A stretch of DNA of 40,929 nucleotides from assembly GCA_026981825.1 (NCBI GenBank), contig JALSID010000404.1, positions 1 to 40,929 of the forward strand, in the 5' to 3' direction. Shown in pieces: positions 20,304 to 28,995 of the stretch. Source of the stretch: Planctomycetota bacterium (lineage in GTDB: Bacteria > Planctomycetota > Planctomycetia > JALXBF01). Each line of letters starts with the position of its first letter. Positions within the stretch are counted from its first letter, which is position 1. The notes under the pieces are model-generated. The model did no database searches. It saw only the letters and a program-made list of their open reading frames with translations, and was not told where the DNA came from. The translations under genes and the position numbers were made by a program.

Positions 20304-21044
20304 CTACATTGTGCGTCCGCCGTCGAGCACAACAGCTTGACCGGTCATCATCCGGGCATCGAAAGCTAGGAAGGCGATCACGTCGGCCACGTCCTCCGGT
20401 TCGCAAACACGGCCCAGGGGTGTCAGGGGCAGCGCTCGCTCGATCATCTCCGGATGTTCGTCCAGCCACCTCGTTCGGATCGGGCCGGGGCAGACAGCGT
20501 TCACTCGGATCCGTGGCGCCAGCGCCCGGGCCAGGCTTTTGGTGAGCGTGATCAAGGCACCTTTCGAGGCGCAGTAGGGGATGGAACTGCCCAGCCCGGT
20601 CAGTCCGGCCGTGGACGCGACGTTCACGATCGCCGCAACCTCGGACCGCTCCAACCAGGACGCCGCGCAGCGAGCCGCGTAGAACGCCCCTTTCAGGTTC
20701 ACCGCGAAAATCCTGTCCCAAACCGCGTCGGTTACGCGCTCGAGTTCTTTCAACGGGATGAAGCTGGTTGTTCCGGCGTTGTTGACCAGGACGTCCAGAC
20801 GCCCGAATCGCTCGATCGCTGCCCCGATCATCTGCTCGACGGCCATCTCGTCAGCAACGTCTGCCTGAAAGGTAAGGGCGTCGCCTCCTGCCTCGCGGAC
20901 CAATGCTGCGGTCTGCTCCGCCTCATCTTGGGAGCGGGAATAGTTGATCACCACGTTGCAGCCGCGTCGGGCCAGGGCGACTGCGGTGGCCCGCCCCACT
21001 CCTGTGGCTGCTCCCGTCACCACGGCGCACCACTTGCTGGCCAT
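20304..21044 (-). CDS. SDR family NAD(P)-dependent oxidoreductase
   Basis: VVTGAATGVGRATAVALARRGCNVVINY; LVNNAGTTSF; YCASKGALITLTKSLA; VNAVCPGPIRT; MTGQAVVLDGGRTM. Start at ATG 21044, not at the upstream ORF start. Confidence 0.93.
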   Translation of the reverse strand: MASKWCAVVTGAATGVGRATAVALARRGCNVVINYSRSQDEAEQTAALVREAGGDALTFQADVADEMAVEQMIGAAIERFGRLDVLVNNAGTTSFIPLKELERVTDAVWDRIFAVNLKGAFYAARCAASWLERSEVAAIVNVASTAGLTGLGSSIPYCASKGALITLTKSLARALAPRIRVNAVCPGPIRTRWLDEHPEMIERALPLTPLGRVCEPEDVADVIAFLAFDARMMTGQAVVLDGGRTM

Positions 21045-21416
21045 GACGTCTCCTCCCCCAGTCGGCTCCGCGCGTCTCGGCCCCCATGCAAACGGGCGCA
21101 CAGATTCTTGCTGTGCAGAACGGGGCACAGCCGACATTGTAGCCGGCGCCCCCTTCGGGTTGCGTCTCGCGGACCTGGGCTCCGCGAGCTCCAGGGCCGA
21201 GGCACGGCGCACCGCTGCGCTCGCCCACCATGCGATCCGGCAGGCCGCCCAGGAAGAACGCGGAGCCCTACAGCAGGCCAACAGGTGCGAACCGCACGGG
21301 CGGCTCCGCAGTGGCCACAAGGTTGCTCCACGCCGATATAGTTGATAGAGGAAAGACGGCTTGGTAGCGATGTCCAATCAGTCGCGACGCCTTCTCCACA
21401 CCTGCTGTCGATGTTG

Positions 21417-21438
21417 CTGTCCGGCGCAAGCCGGACAG
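21417..21438. other. GNRA-capped hairpin upstream of cysE
   Basis: CTGTCCGGC-GCAA-GCCGGACAG: perfect 9-bp stem with GCAA tetraloop. Confidence 0.5.
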
Positions 21439-21521
21439 TAGCCGCCTCTCTTACAGCCTGCCTTTGCGGGTCCGTCTTGGTGAACTTCTCGAAACGCCGC
21501 TAACCAAATGGGGGCAAAGCC

Positions 21522-22484
21522 GTGGCCACGATCAGCCGTGCGCGAAACGCACTGCCAGAACTGACCAATCGGGTGGTCGAGACATACGCTCAGGTGGGCA
21601 AGATCCACCATCTGGGGTACAGCAGCTTGCCGAGCCGCGAGGCGATCATTCAGGTAATCGAGCTGCTGAAAGAGGTTCTGTATCCCGGCTATGGACGGCG
21701 GCAGAACCTGACGGTGGCGAACGTCCGCTACTACGTCGGCGACGTCCTGGACCAGGTGTTCGATGTTCTCGTCGAGCAGATCCAGCGCGCACTGCGGCAC
21801 AACGGTCATGGGCAGCTCACATCACACGAACTCCAGACGATCGCCGAGGAAAAAGCCGTTCGTTTCCTGGAGACGCTGCCCGAACTACGTAGCGTGCTGG
21901 AGGACGATGCCCAGGCAGCGTACGATGGTGACCCGGCGGCCAGAAGCATCGATGAGGTCGTCTTTTGCTACCCCGGCTTCGAAGCCGTCACGGTCTATCG
22001 CCTGGCCCACGAACTGTACAAGCTCGACGTTCCCCTCATTCCGCGCATCATGACCGAGTACGCCCACTCGAAGACGGGAGTGGACATCCATCCGGGCGCG
22101 CGGATCGGCCGCAGTTTCTTCATCGACCATGCCACCGGCGTCGTGATCGGTGAAACCACCGAAATCGGCGACAACGTGAAGCTGTACCAGGGGGTAACGT
22201 TGGGAGCCCTGAGCTTCCCGAAAGACGAGAAAGGGCGCCTCGTCCGCGGTCAGAAGCGGCACCCCACCATCGAACACGATGTGGTCATCTATGCGAACGC
22301 GACGATCCTGGGGGGAGACACGGTGATCGGACACCACTCCGTGATCGGATCGAACGTCTGGCTGGTGGAAAGCGTCGCACCGTACACCGTGGTGACGATG
22401 GAAAAACCACGCCTCCGGTTCAAGAGCAAAGGAAGCAGCCCTGCCCAGGACTTTCAGACGCCGCCGCTGGAGTGGCACATCTGA
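21522..22484 (+). CDS. cysE: Serine O-acetyltransferase
   Basis: [57 protein letters not shown]...; left-handed beta-helix hexapeptides. Confidence 0.93.
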   Translation: MATISRARNALPELTNRVVETYAQVGKIHHLGYSSLPSREAIIQVIELLKEVLYPGYGRRQNLTVANVRYYVGDVLDQVFDVLVEQIQRALRHNGHGQLTSHELQTIAEEKAVRFLETLPELRSVLEDDAQAAYDGDPAARSIDEVVFCYPGFEAVTVYRLAHELYKLDVPLIPRIMTEYAHSKTGVDIHPGARIGRSFFIDHATGVVIGETTEIGDNVKLYQGVTLGALSFPKDEKGRLVRGQKRHPTIEHDVVIYANATILGGDTVIGHHSVIGSNVWLVESVAPYTVVTMEKPRLRFKSKGSSPAQDFQTPPLEWHI

Positions 22485-22552
22485 AACCTGATGGCCAAGC
22501 CGCTGTATAGTCTGCGGAGTCGGCAACGGAGGAACGTAACGGGAGGAAGGGT

Positions 22553-24217
22553 ATGCTCCGCAGACATACGGCCCTGCTGGTTGTGTGCGCTCTCGCTGTA
22601 TCGCTTGCTGAGGTTGCCTCTGCAGCGGCACCGCACGTTGTCGTCGCTGTCCGCTCTCCGGCCGAAGTGGTTCGTGACATCCGCTACCTTGCCACGGTCG
22701 TCGGAGGGCCGATAGGCGCTGGGATATCGACGCGTTTGACCGGTGCGATGGAACGGCTCGGTCTCGAGGACGTTATAGCCGACGATCGGCCGTGCGGCCT
22801 GTTCATCTCGTTCGCGGAAGAAGGGGGCGTTCTGGCACCTGTCGGATTTGTGGGCGTCAAGAGCGGCGAGGCCGTGGAGAAGTTCCTGACCGAACGGTTG
22901 CACGGCAAGGTCGAGGGAGTCGAAGGGGACATCCTCCGCGTCACTGTGGGCGATGACATCGCTTACCTTCGTCCCGCCGAAGGCTACGTTTTCGCCTCGC
23001 CTGTTCCCGGTACGCTCCAAAACCTCCCGAACCCTGAACTGCTCACCCCCCAACGTGACTTCGAAATCATCATCTATGCTGCTGAGATCCCGGAGTCGGT
23101 GCGCGTCGCGGTGCTCGACAAGTGCGTGGCCGAGCTGCGTGCCCACGCTGAACGCGTAGTGCTGAAAAATCGCGAGTTCGCCGAACTGATCGAGTACCGC
23201 GCCGACGTGGCGGAGGACATCCTGCGATCCATGGCTGAACAGATCGAGACCATTCGAATCGCACTCTGGACCGATCGCGACCGCGAGGTGGTCTGCGCTG
23301 AGCTCAAAGTAACGGCGTTGCCCGAAACAGAGCTGGCCCGTATTCTGGCCGAGACTCCAGCTCTCGTCTCACCGTACGCCTCCCTTGGAAAGGGCGCCCT
23401 GGCATTCGCCCATGCTGCGATATCGATTCCGGAGCCCTTCGCTGAGATCACCGAGCGACAGATCGGCCTGGCCGCAGAGGGGGCAGCAGCGCTTCTGTCC
23501 GAACGAGGGATCGACGTGGGCCCGGGTTTGCTGGCGGAAACCCTGTCGACTTTCATCGTGGATGGCACCGTCGACTATTTCCTACGCGTCGATCTTGACG
23601 ACGCCACGCCGCAAGCAGTCGGTGCAATCCGGGTGAAGTCCGCGGAACCCATCGCAGAGCTTGTGGACCGGTATGTGGTCGCAGGCAAATTGTCCGCGGA
23701 GAAGGTTGGTGACTATCGCGGGGGGAAGATCTACAAGTTGGTCGCCCGCCATCCACACCGTGCGCGCGACATCACGGTCTACCTGTGGACCAACGGCGGA
23801 GAGATCTGGGCGTCGGCTGGTGAGGAAGGGCTGGAGCACTTGAAGGAGGCCGTCGCAGCGGGCCAGCGCGCCGAGCGGCATCCCGCAAATCCGCTGAGCG
23901 TTGTCGTTGACCTCAAGCAGCTTGCCAAAGTCACCGCGGCACGGTGCAAGCGTAAGGAAGTGAGCGCCGCAGCCGAAGCAGCGCTCGCAGCCTGGGAAGG
24001 TAAAGAAGACGTGGCGTTCCGAATCTCCGCATGGACGTCGGGACGTTCCTTCTCGATTCGCTGCGAAGCCGATAGTGCTGTTCTGGCTGGCGTAGCTGCG
24101 GCAGTGATTGCTCACGAAGCAGCGCAGCCGAAGCACCGAGGACACCGAGGTCGGCATCATCGCGCACGGCACCGCCATCACGAACCTGTGAAAGAAAAGG
24201 GACACCACGAAGACTAG
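22553..24217 (+). CDS. Secreted hypothetical protein with His-rich C-terminal tail
   Basis: 554 aa, signal peptide MLRRHTALLVVCALAVSLAEVASA; C-term KHRGHRGRHHRARHRHHEPVKEKGHHED. Confidence 0.8.
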   Translation: MLRRHTALLVVCALAVSLAEVASAAAPHVVVAVRSPAEVVRDIRYLATVVGGPIGAGISTRLTGAMERLGLEDVIADDRPCGLFISFAEEGGVLAPVGFVGVKSGEAVEKFLTERLHGKVEGVEGDILRVTVGDDIAYLRPAEGYVFASPVPGTLQNLPNPELLTPQRDFEIIIYAAEIPESVRVAVLDKCVAELRAHAERVVLKNREFAELIEYRADVAEDILRSMAEQIETIRIALWTDRDREVVCAELKVTALPETELARILAETPALVSPYASLGKGALAFAHAAISIPEPFAEITERQIGLAAEGAAALLSERGIDVGPGLLAETLSTFIVDGTVDYFLRVDLDDATPQAVGAIRVKSAEPIAELVDRYVVAGKLSAEKVGDYRGGKIYKLVARHPHRARDITVYLWTNGGEIWASAGEEGLEHLKEAVAAGQRAERHPANPLSVVVDLKQLAKVTAARCKRKEVSAAAEAALAAWEGKEDVAFRISAWTSGRSFSIRCEADSAVLAGVAAAVIAHEAAQPKHRGHRGRHHRARHRHHEPVKEKGHHED

Positions 24218-24284
24218 TCGGATCTATGCGGCCCTGCTCCTTCTGGCGGCTTTCTGGCTCGCGAAAGTGGTGCGTGCGGTATGC

Positions 24285-24322
24285 CCTGGAGGGGGGTGCG
24301 CTCGGGCATCCCCCGTTCCAGG
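24285..24322 (+). terminator. Stem-loop downstream of the 554-aa gene (no clear U tract)
   Basis: CCTGGA..TCCAGG outer stem and GGGGGGTGC/GCATCCCCC inner stem. Confidence 0.4.
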
Positions 24323-25030
24323 TCCGCCGGCAGGCCACAGCAAGTGGTCGTTAGCTAGCGGCGAAAAGGATCGCGTGAGCACGGCGCGGGCGAAAAGCGG
24401 CTCGCTTGAACGCCCCAACGACGACCTCAGGTAAGGTCGCGAATTGCGTGGCGTTGCCCAGCGGGCCCTTTTCGCCTCGTTTTCGTTCCCGTGGCTGTCC
24501 TTGTGGCTCCAGTTGCTCGCCCCATCCCAATCCGCCGCATTTCATGGACATGCGTACCACCGCGTCATCGCCTGTTATCCGCGGGGACGCAGCATTGCAC
24601 GTGTGGTAGGCCGATCCTGCCCCCTCACTGGTGTGGGCCCGCTCGCGCGTTTGGCCAAGAACTCACAAACCTCGTCTCGTCTATCCTTCGGCCCCCGGCC
24701 AAGCCGGAACCTGCGGCCTAAAAGGCCATCTGACATCAACAAGTCAAACGGCGCTGGCGGCAGTCGGCAGCCACCAGGTTCTCGCAACCCCAACCGAACT
24801 CAAGTGCGAGAGCGCCGAGCCAGATGCCCACACGGGGGACAAACCGGCGGGGAGAAAGGCCAGCTACGATACCAGGACTTGCCCGGCATCCGCGGTGGGC
24901 CCGTCTCGCTACTGACCGCGACCGTCGGACTCACGGCTCGGGTGCACCGAGGACGGGGCGTCGTACGCTGAACCACGCCGTAGCCCCCTTGCGGGGCCGA
25001 CCGGTGTGCGATGGCGCCCGGGCCAGAGCG

Positions 25031-27307
25031 TTAAGCGTCGCCTACTTTTTGCTCCTGCCCCCCTGCGCCTGAGGTTGGATCAGGCCGATCCGCGGGAGCG
25101 GTCTCGGCCAGCCTCGACCGGCTCTTCTCCCAGGCAACCGCCAGTCGTTCGCACTGCCCCACGAGGGCAGCGATCACTTTCGTCTGCAGTCGTTCTAGCC
25201 GCGGAAGCATGTCCAGTGCGAAGATCATGAGAGCGACGAATTCGTCAAAGGTTGGCGGCGTTCCCTTATCTTCGGGAAACTCCGTATCCAGGGGGTCCAC
25301 TACCACCTGATAGGCTGACGTACCAGCTTTGATGTTGGGCAGATCCGGCAACTCGAGGGCGCCAAGCTCATCGAGGACAGCTTTCAGCCGACTTCGTACC
25401 GTGCGGAACCGGTTCTGCAACTTGTCTATCGCAGCTTCAACCCTTTTCTTACTCACCTCCCCTTCGAGCTCATCCACTCCGCGGATCAGGGCGTACAGCC
25501 TGTCCAACGCCTGCCGGACTGTCTTGGTCGCACGATCCAGAGCGTGTTCCAGCTTGATGGTCTCCTGCAGCCGGGCAAGTTCACGGGTTTCCCCCTCACC
25601 GCTTTGGTCGAGGAACTTCGCGATAGAGGCGTGCACGGCAATGTAGCGCCGGTCTATCTCGTGGAGACGGCTTTCCAAGGTAGCCAGCTCCTTATCCACC
25701 TCTCGCACCACCCGACGTGCGTCGTTTATCGAGATGGCTTCGCCTTCCCCGAGTTGGATAGTTTCGGCGCTGTCCAAAACTGCTTGTCCTATCTGTATGG
25801 CCATCGCAGCGCGCCCGCTTCTGGTGGTCAGGTACTGCTTGCCTAGAGCGAGCGCTTCCTGATCAGGCCAGCTCTTCAAGAATTCGTCGATCTCCTTCGG
25901 CTCCAGCACTGCGACTGAAGGCAGTCGGTCCGGATCGCCTGCCCAGCACTTCCGAAGTGCGAAGAAGCCCTCATATCGATCCAGCCTCTCCTGCTCAGCC
26001 AGTTCTGCCTCAATGAACTTCTGCACCTCCCGGGCCGGGCTCATCGGTACTGGGTCGCGTTCGAACCTGGTGCGGTAGAACTCCCGGGTGACAGCTTCGC
26101 GCAAGACCTGTGCGTCATCGAAAACCAGCCATGCGCTGCGTTCGTCGATCGGGCACCGCACGTAGATCCGCTTGGCGTTCTGCTCGCGCTCGTAGAACGT
26201 GGGATGGGGGCCATACAGGTCTGGTTGATCGTCTTCGTCAGGGGGTTTGAAAATCCGGTGACTCCCGTCAGGCTCCTCCGGCAACTCCGGTGGCAGGCCG
26301 AGGCGAGGCTGCCCCCGGCGGCGCCTTTCCCGTTCGGCAACATGCGTCTGGTGATAGAACATGTCGTCCGTGAAGATGCCCTGGTCCACGGCAAAACCCA
26401 GTTCTTCCTCGACGCGACCGAGACATTCCTCAGCGAACTTAAGCTTGTACAACGCATGCACGATCGCATCCGAACCCGCGACGCTCACTGCGACGTCGTC
26501 GGCGTTGAGCTCCATCTGACGCGCCAGGCGTTGATAGACGCGCATGACGAATCCGTACATCAACACCAGCAGGCGGCGGGTCCCCTGGAGCGCCAGAGCG
26601 AGGAGGCGGGCCGGCAGAGCGATTTCCCGCCAGAGCTCCAGCCACTCATCCAGCCGATCCCGTTCGAAGAGCAGATGGTGGAGGACGCGATCGGCGATGT
26701 ACATGTAGCTGCCGAGCCTTGAGCTCTTCTGGGAGAAATGTCCGAACTCGTGTGCCAACACGGCCTTAAGCTCCGAAAGGTTGAGCGCGTTTACGAGACC
26801 GAGCCCGATGCAGAGGTCTTTCTTGGGTGGCCGAAGCAGACTCAAAACCCCGACATCAAAGAGCACTGTCGCGTTCGCGGTGCGGTCGACAAAGACACGA
26901 TCCGGCCGCGGCGCGCCCAGCTCAGCGCACAGGCGATCCAGGAAAGCGAACAGCGTCGGCGCCGAGTCGCGTGTGATCTCCACCTGGCCCGTCGCGGTCG
27001 GAGTCCGCCACTTGAACAGCGGCCGCAACAGAAAAACGAAGAACAACCCGATCGCCCCCAGGCTGGCGTACTTGAAGACAAACGCCCAAAGGCTTGCAGG
27101 CTCCGAAAGCGTAACCCGAATTGGTATGTTCCACAGCCACACACCGAGTCGGTAGGCGGCGTAGAGCAGCGCGATGTAACAGAGAACAAAGATCGCCAGA
27201 GCAGCTCCGGTCAGAAGGACGTGCACCCGATATCGCAGCGTAACAGCGGTCAGCTCCTGAGGCACCTCTGCCGGAGACGGCGGATAGAGATCCCTGACAT
27301 CACCCAT
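25031..27307 (-). CDS. M48-family membrane metallopeptidase with long coiled C-terminal region
   Basis: HExxH motif in LKAVLAHEFGHFSQKSS; ARQMELNADDVAVSVAGSDA provides the distal ExxxD; N-terminal TM segments. Confidence 0.85.
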   Translation of the reverse strand: MGDVRDLYPPSPAEVPQELTAVTLRYRVHVLLTGAALAIFVLCYIALLYAAYRLGVWLWNIPIRVTLSEPASLWAFVFKYASLGAIGLFFVFLLRPLFKWRTPTATGQVEITRDSAPTLFAFLDRLCAELGAPRPDRVFVDRTANATVLFDVGVLSLLRPPKKDLCIGLGLVNALNLSELKAVLAHEFGHFSQKSSRLGSYMYIADRVLHHLLFERDRLDEWLELWREIALPARLLALALQGTRRLLVLMYGFVMRVYQRLARQMELNADDVAVSVAGSDAIVHALYKLKFAEECLGRVEEELGFAVDQGIFTDDMFYHQTHVAERERRRRGQPRLGLPPELPEEPDGSHRIFKPPDEDDQPDLYGPHPTFYEREQNAKRIYVRCPIDERSAWLVFDDAQVLREAVTREFYRTRFERDPVPMSPAREVQKFIEAELAEQERLDRYEGFFALRKCWAGDPDRLPSVAVLEPKEIDEFLKSWPDQEALALGKQYLTTRSGRAAMAIQIGQAVLDSAETIQLGEGEAISINDARRVVREVDKELATLESRLHEIDRRYIAVHASIAKFLDQSGEGETRELARLQETIKLEHALDRATKTVRQALDRLYALIRGVDELEGEVSKKRVEAAIDKLQNRFRTVRSRLKAVLDELGALELPDLPNIKAGTSAYQVVVDPLDTEFPEDKGTPPTFDEFVALMIFALDMLPRLERLQTKVIAALVGQCERLAVAWEKSRSRLAETAPADRPDPTSGAGGQEQKVGDA

Positions 27308-27567
27308 TTTTGCCCCTCAGACCGAACTTGGCCCACCACGGCCCGCGATGGCCGTCATCTTAGACCTGTGCAGTCACCGCCACACCGGGCACCTTCTTCG
27401 GCCCCCGCGAGCTTCCTGCCATCCACTGTACCGGCATCTGGCGCGGGGCGCGGGAGGCGCCGCCATACCCGGATCTTATTTTGGCGAACGTGCTGTTCAC
27501 GGGGCAAGCCACGGCCGGCCTTGCCGGTCGTAGACGAGGCAAGCCCTGGTCAGGAACGTGCTTGCTC

Positions 27568-28545
27568 TCAGCGTGACAGGATATCCAACAGGTCGAGCAG
27601 CTCGGTGGCCGCCGGCTTGCGGACATCCACAGCTTGCCGCAAGGGGGTTTGTGTACTGCGGCCTGCAATTTCCCCCACAAGGACGCCCGACGCACCCTGA
27701 TCGAGCGCCTCGACGGCAGCCGCCCCGAGCCGGGTGGCTAACAGCCGATCCTTAGCTGTGGGCGCCCCTCCTCGCTGCACGTGTCCGAGGACGCACAGTC
27801 GGTAGAAATCGGGGTTATCGTGCTCGGTCAAGTAGCGTGCCACGCTCGCAGCCCCGCCCGGGGGAAATCCCTCGGCCACAACCAGGATGTTACTCGTTTT
27901 GCCCTTGGCGCGGGCGGCCTGCACATTGGCCAACACGTCCCCCAAACTCACGGGGACCTCGGGAATAAGCGCCTGTTCCGCTCCCGCAGCCAGGGCAACG
28001 TCCAGCGCGTTGAACCCGGAATCTCGCCCCATCACTTCCACGATGAACGTCCGTTCCAGGGATTCGGCCGTGTCGCGCAAACGGTCGATCGCTTCCAGCG
28101 CCACATTCACCGCCGTGTCGTAGCCGATCGTGTAGTCGGTACCGTTCAAGTCGTTATCGATCGTTCCCGGCAGTGCGATCGTCTGGCCATTCCAATGCTC
28201 GCTCAGGTCCAGGAGCCCCCTACACGAACCGTTCCCCCCGATCACAACCAGCGCGCTGATTTTGTACTCGCGGAGGACCTCGGCTGCACGTTTTACCCCC
28301 TCTGGAGTGCGAAACCGTCGTGACCTGGATGTCTTCAACACGGTTCCGCCACGATGGATAATCCCGGAAACACTGCGGTGCGTCATGATGTTGAGCCGTT
28401 CCTCGAGAAGCCCCTGATACCCCCTCTCTACCCCCAGGACGTGCCATCCCCTGGCCAGTGCGGCGCGGACCACGGAGCGTACAGCAGCGTTCATTCCCGG
28501 TGCATCACCACCGGAGCAAAGCACGGCGATCGTCTTCCTGGACAT
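27568..28545 (-). CDS. pfkA: 6-phosphofructokinase family protein
   Basis: CSGGDAPGMNAAVRSVVRAA; GGNGSCRG; LPGTIDNDLNGTDYTIGYDTAVN; EVMGRDSGFNAL; GHVQRGGAPTAKDRLLATRLG. Confidence 0.92.
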   Translation of the reverse strand: MSRKTIAVLCSGGDAPGMNAAVRSVVRAALARGWHVLGVERGYQGLLEERLNIMTHRSVSGIIHRGGTVLKTSRSRRFRTPEGVKRAAEVLREYKISALVVIGGNGSCRGLLDLSEHWNGQTIALPGTIDNDLNGTDYTIGYDTAVNVALEAIDRLRDTAESLERTFIVEVMGRDSGFNALDVALAAGAEQALIPEVPVSLGDVLANVQAARAKGKTSNILVVAEGFPPGGAASVARYLTEHDNPDFYRLCVLGHVQRGGAPTAKDRLLATRLGAAAVEALDQGASGVLVGEIAGRSTQTPLRQAVDVRKPAATELLDLLDILSR

Positions 28546-28632
28546 CTTTACACTCCGTTCAGGAACGGTTCCGTTCTACTCCCCCGCGGAGCTTCAGCGG
28601 AGCACGTACTTTCCTGAGCTTGGCGGCGCCGC

Positions 28633-28995
28633 TTAAGGGTCGATCACCTGCGGCACAACGAACACCTTCCCGTCACCGATACGGCCGGTGCGCGCGGCGC
28701 GGACGATGGCCTGGACGGCCGCCTGGACCTGGTGCTGCGGCACCTGGCAAACAATCTGGACCTTGGGCACAAAGGAGGGGGGAGAAACGCCGTGCTGGTA
28801 CCGGCGCAGGTGGCCCTTTTGGCGGCCGAACCCTCTGGCTTCACGTACGACGCAGTCCTCAATCCCCAGCCGGGACAGTTCCTCCAGCACAGCTTCCGCC
28901 CGAAATGGCTTCACCACAGCGATGATCTGGCGGCAGGCCCCCACTGCACCACCGCCTTCCAGACTCTGCCCGGAGCCGCTCACGGTGTCTGACAT
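28633..28995 (-). CDS. P-II family (GlnB/GlnK-like) protein, divergent
   Basis: IIAVVKPFRAEAVLEELSRLGIEDCVVREARGFGRQKGH...FVPKVQIVCQVP...ARTGRIGDGKVFVVPQVIDP. Confidence 0.85.
   Translation of the reverse strand: MSDTVSGSGQSLEGGGAVGACRQIIAVVKPFRAEAVLEELSRLGIEDCVVREARGFGRQKGHLRRYQHGVSPPSFVPKVQIVCQVPQHQVQAAVQAIVRAARTGRIGDGKVFVVPQVIDP

Noticed and set aside
24600-24980. Possible RNase P RNA, tmRNA or SRP RNA in the long intergenic gap
   Set aside because: None of the diagnostic conserved cores (e.g. GAGGAAAGUCCGGGC, tmRNA acceptor ends, GGAAGCAGCC SRP loop) is present on either strand.
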